Source: Salvia splendens (Eukaryota > Streptophyta > Magnoliopsida > Lamiales > Lamiaceae). From it: a stretch of DNA of 64,000 nt. Below are positions 44,755-56,787 of this stretch, one piece after another; the first letter of the stretch is position 1, and the number at the start of each line of letters is the position of its first letter. The stretch is taken from contig NC_056035.1 of assembly GCF_004379255.2 (NCBI RefSeq), forward strand, positions 34,115,208-34,179,207, read 5' to 3'. The notes beneath the pieces were generated by a model. That model did not search any database. It was not told the origin of the DNA and was given only the letters and a program-made list of their open reading frames with translations. The translations under genes and the position numbers were made by a program.

Positions 44755-46594
44755 GAGCATCCACAATGGATGCCCTAGTGGTTGCCACATCACCATTTCT
44801 TAGTCCGTCCATTCTTTCTGAAATGATTTCGCCCTAGTGTCCGCCTTATCAATTATCCATTTTTCATTTCAATTTTAATATTATTTTTTTATATTTATAT
44901 ATTATAAATAGAAAAATTAGACACTAAATTAAAGTACTTGCAAAAAACATGCACTAAATTAAAGAACTTGCAAAAAACATACATTACTTAATTAAAAAAA
45001 AATTACAACGAAAATACTTAAAAGAGGAACAATTTCAATAACAAATACGTGCCCAAACTTCTTCAACCATGTCGTTCATAAGTTGAAGATGAGCTTGTCG
45101 GTTGTGAATATTCTCCTGAGCGTGTAATCTCTCACTGACTCCATAGGGTAAACCTCGAATGATCGACGGGGTTGCATGACCGGCGCTCGATTCAGCTTCG
45201 TCGTCGGACCAATCGCCAGCTCTTGCACCTTCATCGTGAATAATTATGTTGTGCAAGATGGCGCACGCGTGCATGACATTGGCGATATGATGCTTGTACC
45301 GGGAACGAACGGGGCCTTTCACTATTGCCCAACATGCTTGAAGCACACTGAATCCTTGCTCCACGTCCTTCTGTGCAGACTCTTGCCGATGTGCAAAAAG
45401 GGCTCTCTTCGCATTCGTTGGGCAGGAGATCGTCTTCAAGAAAACTGGTCATCTTGGGTATATGCCATCGGCTAAGTAGCACCCCATATGATGTTGTCGT
45501 CTGTTAGCAGTGAACTCGATAACCGAACCGTTGCCATTGCATTGCTCGGTAAAGAGACTCTACTTGTTCAGCACGTTGATATCGTTGTTTGACCCCGCCA
45601 CGCCAAAGTGAGCATGCCAGATCCAAAGATGGTGGTCAACGATGGCTTCAAGGATCATCGTCGAGTGGGTACCCTTATACCCACTGGTGAATTGGCCTCT
45701 CTACGCTGCTTGACAATTCTTCCACTCCTAGTACATACAATCAATGTTCCCTAATATTCCAGGAAATACGTGCAACCTATCGTGCATCCTCATCAGGAAC
45801 TGGCAATTTTCGGTATTCGGCTTGCGCAAATATGTGGCACCAAAGGCGTCAACCACACCCTCACAAAATTTTGTCAGACACTCCCGACCAGATGTATCCC
45901 CGACGTGAAGATACTTGTCGAACATGTCCGCCGTGGTGCCATAGGCCAACTGACGAAGTGCAACCGTGCACTTCGTAAGCGGGGATAGACCGATTATGTT
46001 GGCCGCATCTTGCCGCTGCTGGAAGTACTCGTCGCACGGCTCCATCACGCGAACAATGATGAGAAACAGTTCTCGCCGCATCCTAAACCGTCGGCCCCCA
46101 CCGTGGCTCATTGGCGAAGTAGTCTTCGAACAGACGTTGATGAGCTACTCCATGCTCTCGGTGGAAGGATTTCCGGCGACGGATGGGCCTCAGGACCTGC
46201 GCTTCGGCTTGCTCTTGCTCCTGTATTGCACGAATACCTCCGAGAAGCTGGTTCCCAAAAGCAAACATTGCACGTTCCATAGCCCGATTTGTATCTTCTC
46301 CGGGAAACATTTTGGAAAAGTGAGTGAAAGAGAGATGTTTGATTGGAGAGATGTTGTGTGAGGGTTGAGAGATGTGTGATAGTTGTGTGAGAAATGAGTG
46401 AAAAAAAGGTATATTTACAGAGAGAAATTAAAAAAAATTAAAACGCGTCACTCGTCCTCGGAGGACGTCGCGTTGCAATGGGCGCCCGATGCATCGCCCG
46501 ACGCGTCAGGCGCCTGCAATGGACGCCTGATCTCACCCGAGAACGATAACACCCGATCGTCCGCCCGATGGAGCAACCACCATTGTGGATGCTG
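44755..46594 (-). mobile_element. PIF/Harbinger element B (transposase only)
   Basis: 1840 bp between TTA duplications (44752-44754, 46595-46597). Left GAGCATCCACAATGGATGCC; right, reversed, CAGCATCCACAATGGTGG. It carries a damaged minus-strand transposase and no ORF1. It stands 756 bp from element A, with the two genes facing each other. Confidence 0.9.
45035..46310 (-). pseudogene. PIF/Harbinger transposase of element B, broken
   Basis: Minus-strand pieces: an N-terminus near 46310 (MFPGEDTNRAMERAM), 46111-45728 with FRMRRELF, LRQLAYG and the first catalytic Asp in GNIDCMY, a decayed middle at 45727-45440, then 45439-45035 with the block containing QKDVEQGFSVLQ, where the third catalytic Glu should be, and a C-terminus ending ARICY. 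Stops and shifts separate the pieces, and the middle Asp region cannot be read in one frame. It is more diverged than the transposases of C and D (for example LSPLTKCTVALRQ for TPIQKCTAAIRQ). A dead copy. Confidence 0.85.
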
Positions 46595-47020
46595 TTAAAA
46601 GAGTATAATTACAACTAGTCTCAATTACTAGTCCCAATTAGAAGCAACTGCAAATAAATTGAAAATTTGACTCAAATAAAGCAACCGAAATTAAATCTAA
46701 AAGTAGAAAATAACCAACAGAAAAACTATCGTAACCCATTTCCATAATTTCACAATATACTCGGTGGGACTGGTCAGAGTATATTGTAAAATTATTATCA
46801 TAATATCATGGTTGTCAAAGCATACATGGTTTATTTATTAAGTCAAAGCTAAATCATTTAAGGCAAAACATATCTTAATTCCTTGTATTTTGATTGTTTA
46901 TTTAAAAGATATCTTAGGCCATCATTTAACCATAAACACAAACATTTTTGTGTTTAAGATCCTAGTCAGTGCAACTGTGGCACACCCAAGTAGTTCACCA
47001 TATATAAAAATGAAGATACG

Positions 47021-47096
47021 GTTGACACGTGTAATCATTGACCAGTTTACATGCATGGCTCACACTAACTCTCCCCTCCAACTAGTAGTATAAATA
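47021..47096 (+). promoter_or_regulatory. Proximal promoter of the IPT gene
   Basis: TATAAATA at 47089-47096, with transcription expected near 47120. Upstream are a CACGTG G-box core (47026-47031) in GTTGACACGTGT, and TTGAC W-box cores at 47022 and 47038. The leader after the TATA may hold an intron (AAG|GTGC near 47245 to AAACAG near 47345). Motif matches only. Confidence 0.5.
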
Positions 47097-47363
47097 CATC
47101 ACCACTCAAACCAATTCAAACAACAAGTATTAAGTTATCAATAACACTTTCTCCATACTTATCTTCACTCCATCACTACACATAATTACAGTTGCCAATA
47201 AATCTCCCGATTTTCGCCGCATCTGTCTCAAACACACATAAAAAGGTGCTTATAGTGATCCATGATTGTTTCATTTCATTCAAATTTGATTATGTTTCGT
47301 TTGTTTTTTTAAAAAAAAAACTGATTAATTTTGGTAATGAAACAGGAGTAAAAGAGAGTAAGC

Positions 47364-48338
47364 ATGAATATTTCATTCTCGGCCGCGTGCAAGCAAACGC
47401 AGCCGCCGATGGTGAACTTCCCCGGTGGCCTGATCAACATCATTCCCCGCCACCGGCGCAAGGAGAAGGTGGTGGTCGTAATGGGCGCCACCGGGACCGG
47501 AAAATCCCGGCTATCGATCGAGCTGGCTACCCGATTCGACGCTGAAGTCATCAACTCCGACAAAATACAGGTTTTCAAGGGTCTCGACATTGTGACAAAC
47601 AAGGTGAAAGAGGAGGAATGCGACGGAGTGCCGCACCACCTCCTCGGATTCGTGGACCCCACAGCGGACTACTGGGCCCACGACTTCGTCCAACACGCCT
47701 CCGCCGCCGCCGACGACATCACCAAGAGGGGCCGGATGCCCATCATCGCCGGCGGCTCCAACTCCTTCATCAAAGCGCTCATCAGCGACGACCATCACTT
47801 TCGGTCAAGGTACGACTGCTGCCTTCTGTGGGTCGACGTGGAGAAGCCTCAGCTCAACTCGTTCGTATCGGCCCGAGTCGACCAGATGGTCGACTCCGGC
47901 CTGGTGGAGGAGGCGCGCGAGTTCTTCGACCCCGCTGGAGACTACAGCCGCGGGATCCGCCGCGCCATAGGCGTGCCAGAGCTCGACGAGTACTTCAGGA
48001 GCGAGGGGAGCGCCTCCACCTCCGCCAAGGCGAAGATTCTCAGCAGAGGAATTGATCAGATAAAATCCAACACCCAAATCCTGGCCGCCCGCCAGCGTCA
48101 GAACATTCAGCGGCTGCTGAATATTCTGCGGCTGGCGGAGCACCTTGAGTGGAGGATGTACAGGCTCGACGCGACCGAGGTCTTCCGCAAGCGCGGCGAG
48201 GAGGCGGAGGAGGCGTGGCAGAGGCTGGTGGCGTGGCCCAGCACCAGTCTGGTCGGCCAGTTCTTGTGCGATGACAAGATGGACTTCGCCGGACAGCTGA
48301 TCCTGGGCCCCACAACCGCTGCCCCCGTTGTAGTATGA
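47364..48338 (+). CDS. IPT: Adenylate isopentenyltransferase (cytokinin synthesis), IPT5/IPT3-like
   Basis: An intact, intronless frame of 324 residues. The enzyme joins dimethylallyl diphosphate to ADP or ATP, the first and rate-limiting step of isopentenyladenine and zeatin synthesis, usually in plastids. The P-loop GATGTGKS is at residues 41-48; then INSDKIQVFKGLDIVTNK, GVPHHLLG near 89-96, GGSNSFIKAL, RYDCCLLWVDV and DYSRGIRRAIGVPELDEYF, all typical of plant ADP/ATP-type IPTs and not of tRNA-type IPTs, which are longer and have a zinc finger. VNFPGGL, RRAIGVPELDE and the KRGEEAEEAW block resemble IPT5 more than IPT3. The N-terminus has few acidic residues before the P-loop and could serve as a transit peptide. 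It lies between transposons B and C but is itself undamaged. Confidence 0.95.
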   Translation: MNISFSAACKQTQPPMVNFPGGLINIIPRHRRKEKVVVVMGATGTGKSRLSIELATRFDAEVINSDKIQVFKGLDIVTNKVKEEECDGVPHHLLGFVDPTADYWAHDFVQHASAAADDITKRGRMPIIAGGSNSFIKALISDDHHFRSRYDCCLLWVDVEKPQLNSFVSARVDQMVDSGLVEEAREFFDPAGDYSRGIRRAIGVPELDEYFRSEGSASTSAKAKILSRGIDQIKSNTQILAARQRQNIQRLLNILRLAEHLEWRMYRLDATEVFRKRGEEAEEAWQRLVAWPSTSLVGQFLCDDKMDFAGQLILGPTTAAPVVV

Positions 48339-49767
48339 TATCAGCAACGGCGGTGGCGGCGGAGGAGGAGGTACTAGTAAAAATACAATAACGGTTGTGA
48401 GATAGATTGTGATCACACAGCAGCGTAAGTGAATCTTTTTTGAGATCCACGTGGCAGTGTTGTGGGCCCGCCACGTGGACGAAGGGTGGAATCTTGGCTT
48501 ACCTTTTTTTTCTGTTCCTTAAATTTCGTGACCTTCCATTTTGCAAAGGTTGTTGTCTCTATCTGTCAGTTTGAGAGGTCGGTCGTACGGTTGGAAATCT
48601 TGGTGGAGAATTTGCTGCTGAAAAGGGAAAAAAAAGATGAAGAGCTGTTCACCTTTTGATTTGTGAAAATATGAAATAAAATAAATGCAGCGAGTGCAGA
48701 ATGGAGCAAACAGTATACGGAAAAAGAGGGAGTGACTTATTTATTTTTTGGTTTAATTCCTCCTATTTTTTTCTATGTTTTTTTCTAATAATTTGGGTTT
48801 TTGGGTATCTTTAATTATGATTGGTGTCTATTTGTGTAATCTAAGCTGCTTTGTATAATGAGCTGTGTTATTCGAGGATATGACAACTTTGTGGTATATG
48901 TTTGCTATAAATATATATGTATAAGTTGAATATATTCACTCAGTGGTTCTGTGAATATTTCATTTTCGTGAAGGTTAGAATTTTATTGATCTTGATGACT
49001 TTGCTGGGAATCACATTCACGCGCAAAATCTTTTTACTTTTTGTTTTTCCAGTCTTGTATTTTCATTCAATCACATCACTAATTATATAAGGATTATTTG
49101 AATGTAGCAGAACTTTCTATATTTTCTGGTTTTATACTTGAAGTTTTTTTTTTTAATTCAAATCATGAACTTTTAATATGTCATATTCTGTTAAAAGAAA
49201 TCAGTAAATCTTTGTACAATCAAAAACTGATTTATTTGAGAAAAAACTGATTTATTTATCTATTTAATTAAAGTATATGGGCGCATATATAGTACATGGA
49301 ACGTGAATAATATTATGGTCATATATTAATGATGTGTATAAATTTTTTACTTTTGTAATCATAAAATATAATTAATGCATACTTTAATCTAAATTTGAAA
49401 AACAATAAAGAAGCAATTCAAATATATATAAAAAAAATTGAAAATGAGGTTGAAGGCTAATCAAGTCTTCTTTAACCTGTCCACTAATTACATTTATTAT
49501 TTTAATATATAATTAATACATCAAGTATAATCTTATTTTGATTCTACAAAATTTATTGTTATCATCACTCGAAATCAATTGAAAGTAACTGAAAAACTAA
49601 AACTTATATATCAATTGAAAGGAAGTATACTAATGTTGATGCTATCATTGAACAAACAACAAAATATCATGTAATTTTGATGTATTTTTTTAAACTTGGA
49701 TTAAATTAATTCATTTGGATATTCGGATCCAAATTAAATAGAGCTACTTAATTAAGCCTTGTGAATG
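48339..49767. other. 3' flank of IPT and AT-rich spacer
   Basis: No gene seen. The first 400 bp probably hold the 3' untranslated region of IPT. The rest is AT-rich without a recognised element. Confidence 0.5.
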
Positions 49768-49775
49768 CATCTGCA

Positions 49776-50483
49776 TAGGGATGTCAATGTAGCTCGTAAC
49801 CCATGGGTTGGCCCGAATAGCCCGCCAAATTTATAGGGTTAGGACTGGAAATTTCTAGCCCGATAAAATCAAAACCCGATTAGCCCGCACCCTATTAACT
49901 CGCAACCCGTTAGGGCCAGACCCGAAAACCCGATGGGTTGGCCCGAAAATCCGATAAAATTTCTATTATTATATTTTTTTACTCCTAATTCGACACTTAA
50001 GATCAATTTTATAATATAGATAACTAAAAAACAACTTTCGAGTTTATATTAAATATACAAACTATATATTGAATTTTTATTAATATAATAATTGATTAAT
50101 AAATTAAAAACTTTAAATTCATTAAAAAATATTTAAATTTCTAAAACATGCATTAAAATTCCGTGAAATACCTCAAATATTAGTATTTGATCATGATTAT
50201 GATTGAGTTTAAGCATATATCTCAAATATATCATAATTAAATGTTTTACATTGTATGAATATAACTAATTTTAATCATTATTTATTAGATTGATCGCATG
50301 TTAATATTATCAGAAGCAACCCGATTAACCCGCTGGGCTAGCCCGAAACCTGAACTTTTAGGGTTATGGTTGAACTTTTATAACCCGAAAGAAATCACAA
50401 CCCGATTAGCCCTCACCCGATTAACCTGCAACCCGAGTAGGGTTGGCCCGAAACCCGACGGACCGGCCCAATTGACATCCCTA
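49776..50483. mobile_element. hAT-type MITE of the GGCCCGAAACCCG-repeat kind
   Basis: Left TAGGGATGTCAATGTAGC; right, reversed, TAGGGATGTCAATTGGGCC. Flanked by CATCTGCA and CATCTGCC (7 of 8 match). The ends carry repeats like AACCCGATTAGCCC around an AT-rich centre. Same architecture as the MITEs at 11111-13781 but different sequence. Confidence 0.85.
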
Positions 50484-50992
50484 CATCTGCCCTTAATTTT
50501 CCAATGTTATAGATACTTTTAAGTTTCAATTCTTCTCATATGCTATTCCTTTCTCCTTTGAAAATTCGACTTTTCGAAATTCCACTCACCGAAAGCAAAA
50601 TATTACAAAAAATAATACTACGAGTTTGGATTCTATTCCCCAAACGCGAAGGGCACACGGAATACAAGTTAAGTATTGTGGTTTAGACATATTTTCGTTT
50701 ATTTTATTTAAATTTGTTTCATAAACCAATTAGGATACCTATATGGGTTGATCAACTCAAAGCATACATATAAATAGAGCACCAAGGTTATCATCGTCCA
50801 TAAACTTTTCAATAATTAATTAAGTCTATGTTATTTTCATAACAGATTGTAAATTTCTGAAAACTTTAATTATTCCATGTGGCTGATTCAGAAAACGTAA
50901 CTCTAAATGGACAAATTTTATTTCATTTTATTCAATTAAGACGCCATGCTCTCTGTAATGACTAACTCTACACCCCCCTCACCAGTGGCGAA

Positions 50993-51395
50993 GCCACACG
51001 AGGGAGGTGGCTGATGGTCCCCCCACCAATTTCAATATATACTATACATACATGTACCCTTAAATCAATAATCCATAGATAGTGCATGTGGTTGATTACT
51101 CATTTTTCTACCATCAAGTCTATTTTTTATTTATTTATTATTTGTTTTAGCTTAATAAAGTTCCTTTATTTAGTTTTGTCCTTAGTTTTTTTTCATAAAA
51201 TTCTAAGAGATCCATAAATTATCTTATAAATAGTATTAGTAAATTTAATTTTAAAGTTATTTCGCCCATATTATCCATATGTATTGTAGTCCGTACCTAA
51301 GTCGCATCCGTTTTAGATGATGGAGAAATAAAAAATATCTCACAACTATGAAGAGGAAGTTGGACCCCAACATTAAAATTCTGGCTTCGCCACTG
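50993..51395. mobile_element. hAT-like MITE with CAGTGGCGAAGCCA ends
   Basis: CAGTGGCGAAGCCA at the left and its exact complement TGGCTTCGCCACTG at the right; flanks CCCCTCAC and CCCATCAC (7 of 8 match). Non-coding. A related element at 54937-57223 carries Harbinger element D. Confidence 0.85.
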
Positions 51396-51810
51396 CCCAT
51401 CACACAACTCATCAAACAATGACATAAAAACCTTGCAGCCCATTTCATTACAACATCAATCACCAACTTCCGGTGCCCATAATTTCCTAATAAATACAAA
51501 AGAAATTCTGTCGAAAGTTCATTGCCTTTACACAAAGCCAAACGAATTCGAGCAAACAATAAAACTTTGAAAAAGGAAAAATTGTAAACGAAAAAATTGA
51601 TTTTTGATTCAACGCAAAAATTATGCATCAATCGAATTAGAAAATTATGAATTTTGTAAATCAGTAAAACAATTGCACCATATGTGTCCATATACGATTT
51701 AAACAAACCTAAATCCATAGACTAATAAGCAGGGATTTGTTATTGAAACATCATTATTCTCCAAGAGAAAAATAAATAATTAATATTCCATCCGTCCACC
51801 AAAAATAGTA

Positions 51811-52037
51811 CTCCCTCCGTTCCACGATAGTTGAGTCATTTCATTTTCTGCATTTGTTTTGGATAAATAGTTAAAGTAGAAAATGAATAAAGTAAGAGAA
51901 AGAATAATATAGAAAAGAGTCATATCTATGTTATTCTCTATCTTACTTTACTCTTTGTTTACTCTAACTATTTATAATCATTTTTTTAAAATGATTGCAG
52001 AAAATGAAACGACTCAACTATCGCGGAATGGATGGAA
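51811..52037. mobile_element. Stowaway-type MITE, probably nested in another
   Basis: CTCCCTCCGTTCCACGATAG and CTATCGCGGAATGGATGGAA, TA on both sides. Outside it, CCATCCGTCCACCAAAAATA (51788-51807) and CTTTGGTGGATGATACGAG (52041-52059) look like halves of an older Stowaway with its right end near 52205. Confidence 0.8.
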
Positions 52038-52649
52038 TACCTTTGGTGGATGATACGAGTTTTAATGTGAAATTGGTAAAGTGTGATAGAGAAATAGATG
52101 AAGTAGGTAATACGAGTGAGAAAAAGAAAATATGGATACAATAGGGTGCATACATTTTTGCGGGACATTTCAGAACAACAAAAAAATTTGGCGAGAGGAA
52201 GGAAGTATGAAATAATAAAATTATTAGTAGAAAATATCTTCACAAATTACAAACACTCATCCCTCTTTTACATTGTGAATATTGGAGCTACGCATCCAGA
52301 CTACTAAAAAATTCTGCAAATCAATATTCTACTTCTAAGTCCTAATCTTAACGAAATTAAAGGACTCCAAGGTACTTGTACGGCATAGGTGGGCAACGTT
52401 TGAGCATCCACAATGGTCTAGGACCTCCCATAACCCTCACATAGCCTTCCCACTGCCACATCATCCAGCACTAAAATCCTCATGCCACATCATCTGGACA
52501 TGCAACTGGACATCAAATAGCCCTCACATAGCCTATCCACATCACTAATAACAACTATATAAATTTAATTTACAATTGTAGCAACATACGGAATTTAATT
52601 TAATTTTTAAAAAATACATTTAAAAAAATTACATAAATTTAAATAAAAA

Positions 52650-53981
52650 CTAATGCCTTCCAATCCTCCGCGCCCACAACTCTTCAATTAAATCCTTTTG
52701 GAGTCGAATATGAGCCTCCGTCTGACGCATGTCGGCATGTGCTTGGAGGCGGGCTTCTTCATCGTGAGGTACCCCACCTCGTATGTTGGCGGCGGCGACG
52801 CCGTGTCTTGGACCGGCTTCATCATCGTCATTGGCCCAATCAGTCAGTTGTACACCTTCATCTTCGACAATCATGTTGTGCATGATAATACAGGCGTACA
52901 TTATATCAGCAATGCAGTCGACATGCCACAAACGCGTTGGTCCCTTAACTGCAGCCCATCGCGCCTGAAGCACACCAAATGCACGCTCCACGTCCTTTCG
53001 CGCCGACTCCAGCCGCGTCGCAAAGTAGGCCTTCTTCGCATCTGATGCGCACCGGATCGTCTTCACAAAGACGGGCCACCTAGGGTATATCCCATCCGCC
53101 AAGTAGTAGCCCATATTATGCTGGTTGCCGTCGGCGACAAAACTGATGGCCGGACCGACGCTCTGGCACTGCTCGTTGAAAAGGGGCGACGAGTTGAGGG
53201 CGTTTAGGTCGTTGTTCGAACCGGCTATCCCAAAATACGCATGCCAAATCCACAGCCGGTAATCAGCAACGGCCTCGAGGATCATCGTGGGATTCTTTCC
53301 CTTGTAGCCGGTCGTGTAGAACCCCTTCCAGGCAGCGGGACAGTTCTTCCACTCCCAATGCATACAATCTATGCTGCCTAACATTCCCGGGAACCCATGC
53401 TGTTCCCCGTGCATCCGCAGCAGATCCTGGCAATCTTCAGGGGTAGGCTTTCGGAGATACTTATCACCGAATACTTCAATCACGCCCTAACAGAAATACT
53501 TCATACATTCAATGACAGTCGTCTCACCGATGTGGAGGTATTCGTCCCACATGTCTGCCGAAGTGCCGTAGGCCAACTGCCTGATTGCCGCAGTGCACTT
53601 TTGAATAGGGGTGTGGCCGGGTTTGCCAGCCGCATCGTGCCTGAACCGGAAATACAAATATCGCTGCTCCAAACCATTAACAATACGCATAAACAAGTCC
53701 CGCCTCATCCTAAAACGACGCCTGAAATGGTTGGCGTTAAAACGCGGCTCCTCTGCGAAGTAATCTGTGAACAGGCGCTGATGTGCAGCTACATGATCAC
53801 GATCAACCACTTGTCAACGGCGGACAACTAGTCGTGGGCGAGGTACCAGTGACTGCATATAACTCTGCATCCATCGATCAACCTCACGACTCGTATAGGC
53901 ATCTAGCTCTTCGTTCAGCATACGCTCGTACTCATCAGCATCCCCATCACTACCACCACCACTACCACCGGCATTACTCAT
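52650..53981 (-). pseudogene. PIF/Harbinger DDE transposase of element C, two nonsense codons
   Basis: One continuous frame of 444 codons from MSNAGGSGGGS at 53981 to the stop at 52650, broken only by TGA at 53814-53816 and TAG at 53484-53486; each is one base from a sense codon. It has the N-terminal HVAAHQRLF and FRRRFRMRRDLF helices (a likely DNA-binding region) and the catalytic triad in GSIDCMHWEW (Asp), IAGSNNDLN (Asp) and KDVERAFGVLQ (Glu), with a 256-type spacing like that of D. PIF/Harbinger transposases cut and paste at TWA targets together with ORF1. Frame length and motif order are complete, so this was active recently. Confidence 0.9.
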
Positions 53982-54136
53982 TTCTTAAATTGATCTTGTA
54001 CAGAAAGAAAGATAGAGAGAGTACTCGTTAAAACAAGTGGTGCGAATGAAAATGACGTCCAAAGCGCGTATATCTAGTGTTTTCGAAAAAAAAATTTAAT
54101 TCTGACGCCGATCCGGGGCCTACAATGGCGCCGTGA

Positions 54137-54205
54137 GGATCGGCGTTAGAACCGGCGTCACCACACGAATCGGCGTTAGAACCGGCGTCACCACACGAAT
54201 CGGCA
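54137..54205. repeat. 30-bp sub-terminal tandem repeat of element C
   Basis: GAATCGGCGTTAGAACCGGC plus GTCACCACAC occurs twice in tandem with a partial third copy, between the transposase start and the right terminus. The rest of this end is rich in CGGCGTC / GACGCCG. Confidence 0.85.
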
Positions 54206-54324
54206 TGGGTACGCTGAAATTGACGCCGATTTCGCCGACGCCGGTCGCAATGGTTCGGCATCAGAACCGGCGTCGGCGAAAAATCGGCGTCGCGGTTTTG
54301 ACGCCTCCATTGCTGATGCTCTTA

Positions 54325-54936
54325 TATATACCTTTGAAAAAATAGATTACTTTGTGAGGTACCTAGCTAGCTAACAGGTGACGACAATTATTTTGTGTCC
54401 ATTCAAGTGATATTATCATGGGAATGAAAGGAAAGGCACAAAATCAATTGTAATTGAGTGTTGCATCCACAAAAGAAATCCTAAAATGAATAAAAACTTC
54501 TTCTGATCATAAAGATATATGGGCTATTGAATTTATATAATCAAAACAATAATAATGGATAGAAACGATTTCTATACATATATAAAAAGGAATTTTATAA
54601 AAATAACAAAAATATCATTATAGATATTTTAATTATATTATGGAAGTAAAAAAGATTTTTTTATTTTTATGATAGTTAAGGAAAGTGGAAGTGAAAAGAT
54701 TTTGAAGATAAATTGATTACTCATCGAAAAAATTTGTTTAATATATAAAAAATTAACATTTGACGAAGATAGTGTGCCTAAAATTTGATAATTAGGCTCT
54801 ATAAATACCATTTTTGTGAATCAAGAAAAGAAGAATAAGAATAATTTTGTTCGTCGAAAAACTTTCAATGAAACAATAAAATATTGTTGATTAATGATGA
54901 AGGTTGGGCAATGAAGAGGAGGGAGAGCGCGATGGG
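54325..54936. other. AT-rich spacer, no gene seen
   Basis: Nothing recognised between element C and the next MITE. Confidence 0.5.
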
Positions 54937-55355
54937 AAGTGGCGAAGCCACGTAGGGACAGGGGGCCCATGGCCCCTCAACCAATTTCGCTAATTACTAT
55001 ATTATATTCCCTTCGTCCCGGTTTAAGTAAGACGTTTCTATTTTGATACAAGAATTTAGGTAATGGTGTTTAGAGAATCGCCAATGGTAATAGGCCAGCC
55101 ATAGGCTAGCCACAAACTCCTCCTGCCACATCATCAGGACTAAAACTCCTTATGCCACATCATCAGGACAAGCAACTGGATAAGCAATATGCTAGCAATA
55201 GGCTAGCCACAATAAACAAAATTATAAAAAATAAATAATTAACAATCACACAAAATACGGAATTAAATTTACGACATAGATACGGGAAAATTCAATAATA
55301 ATATTTAAATTAAAAAAGTACATTAATTAAAAAAAATACATTAATCAAAAAAAAT

Positions 55356-56690
55356 CTAACGACGTGCAGTCCTCCGCGCCCACAACTCTTCAATTAAATC
55401 CTTTTGGAGTCGAATATGAGCATCCACTTGGCGCATGTCGGCATGTGCCTTGAGGCGACCGACTTCATCGTGAGGTACCCCCCTTCGTACGTTGGGGGCG
55501 GCCACGCCGTGGCTTGGGCCGGCTTCATTAGCATCGCCATTGGCCCAACTAGTCAGTTGTACACCTTCATCTTCGACAATCATGTTGTGCAAGATAATAC
55601 AGGCGTACATTATATCAGCAATGCAGTCGACATGCCACAAACGCGTTGGACCCCTAATTGCCGCCCATCGAGACTGGAGCACACCAAATGCGCGCTCCAC
55701 GTCCTTGCGCGCCGACTCCTGCCGTTCCGCAAAGTAGGTCTTCCTCTCATCTGATGTGCATCTGATCATCTTCACGACGACCGGCCACCTAGGGTATATC
55801 CCATCCGCCAAGTAGTAGCTCATATCATGCTGGTTCCCATTGGCGTTAAAACTGATGGCCGGACCGACGCCCTGGCACTGCTCGTTGAAAAGGGACGACG
55901 AGTTAAGGACGTTGAGATCGTTGTTCGACCCGGCTACCCCAAAATATGCATGCCAAATCCACAGTCGGTAATCAGCTACGTCCTCGAGGATCATCGTGGG
56001 ATTCTTTCCCTTGTAGCCGGTCTTGTAGAACCCTTTCCAAGCAGCGGGGCAGTTCTTCCACTCCCAGTGCATACAATCTATGCTGCCCAATATCCTGGGG
56101 AACCCATGCTTCTCCCCGTGCATCTGCATCAGATCCTGGCACTCTTCAGGGTTAGGGCTTCAAAGATACTGATCATGGAATATTTCAATGACGCCCTGAC
56201 AGAAATACTTCAGACAATCCAGGGCAGTCGTCTCACCGATGTGGAGGTACTCGACCCACATGTCTGCCGCGCCTCCGTAGGCCAACTGCCTGATTGCCGC
56301 AGTGCACTTTTGTATAGGCGTGTGGCCGGGTCCGCCAGCCGCATCGTACCTGAACCGGAAACACAAATATCGACGCTCCAAAGCATCAACGATACGCATA
56401 AACACTGTCCTACGCATCCTAAAACGCCGCCTGAAAAGATGCTCCCCAAACCGCGACTCCTCCTCAAAGTAGTCTTCATATAGCCGCTGATGTGCAGCTA
56501 CGTGATCCCGATCAATCACTGCTCGTCGGTGGACAACGGGTGGAGGTCGAGGTACCGCCGGCTGCAAGGCCCTTTGTATCAACCAGTTTATCTCGCGGGA
56601 CGTATAGGCCCCCAACTCTTCGTTCATTTGCCGTTCGTACTCCTCAGCATCCCCACCACTACCACCACTACTACCACCCGCGTTACTCAT
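55356..56690 (-). pseudogene. PIF/Harbinger DDE transposase of element D, one nonsense codon
   Basis: 445 codons from MSNAGGSSGGSGGD at 56690 to the stop at 55356, with a single break: TGA at 56160-56162 where copy C has Arg. Catalytic residues Asp205 (GSIDCMHW), Asp258 (AGSNNDLN) and Glu332 (KDVERAFG) are all present, together with HVAAHQRLYEDYF, FRRRFRMRRTVF and TPIQKCTAAIRQLAYG in the N-terminal half. It closely resembles C over the full length. If the stop is a sequencing error or is read through, the protein would be complete. Otherwise it gives a 176-residue N-terminal protein with the DNA-binding region only. Confidence 0.9.
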
Positions 56691-56778
56691 TTCACGTTGT
56701 TGCTCTTGTACAGAAATTAAGATGGAGAGAAAAATCGTTAAAACAAGTGGTGCAAAGGAAAATAACGTGCAAATCGCG

Positions 56779-56787
56779 TATATATAA
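56779..56787 (-). promoter_or_regulatory. TATA box of element D transposase
   Basis: The minus strand reads TTATATATA about 90 bp before the ATG at 56690. The matching place in C (about 54070) has only a weak TATAC. Confidence 0.5.

Larger units (their letters stand above)
52402..54321 (-). mobile_element. PIF/Harbinger element C (transposase only)
   Basis: 1920 bp. Left GAGCATCCACAATGGTCTAG; right, reversed, GAGCATCAGCAATGGAGG, followed by TTA (the left triplet is TTT). It carries a nearly open minus-strand transposase and no ORF1. A doubled TGCCACATCATC motif lies near the left end (52454 and 52493), and a 30-bp tandem repeat near the right end. Confidence 0.9.

Noticed and set aside
47805..48416. 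203-codon minus-strand ORF under the IPT gene
   Set aside because: Antisense shadow of the GC-rich IPT coding region, with a His/Leu/Pro-rich translation of no known family.
55827..56483. 218-codon plus-strand ORF opposite transposase D
   Set aside because: It is the shadow of the conserved transposase on the other strand; catalytic motifs and similarity to copy C are all in the minus frame.
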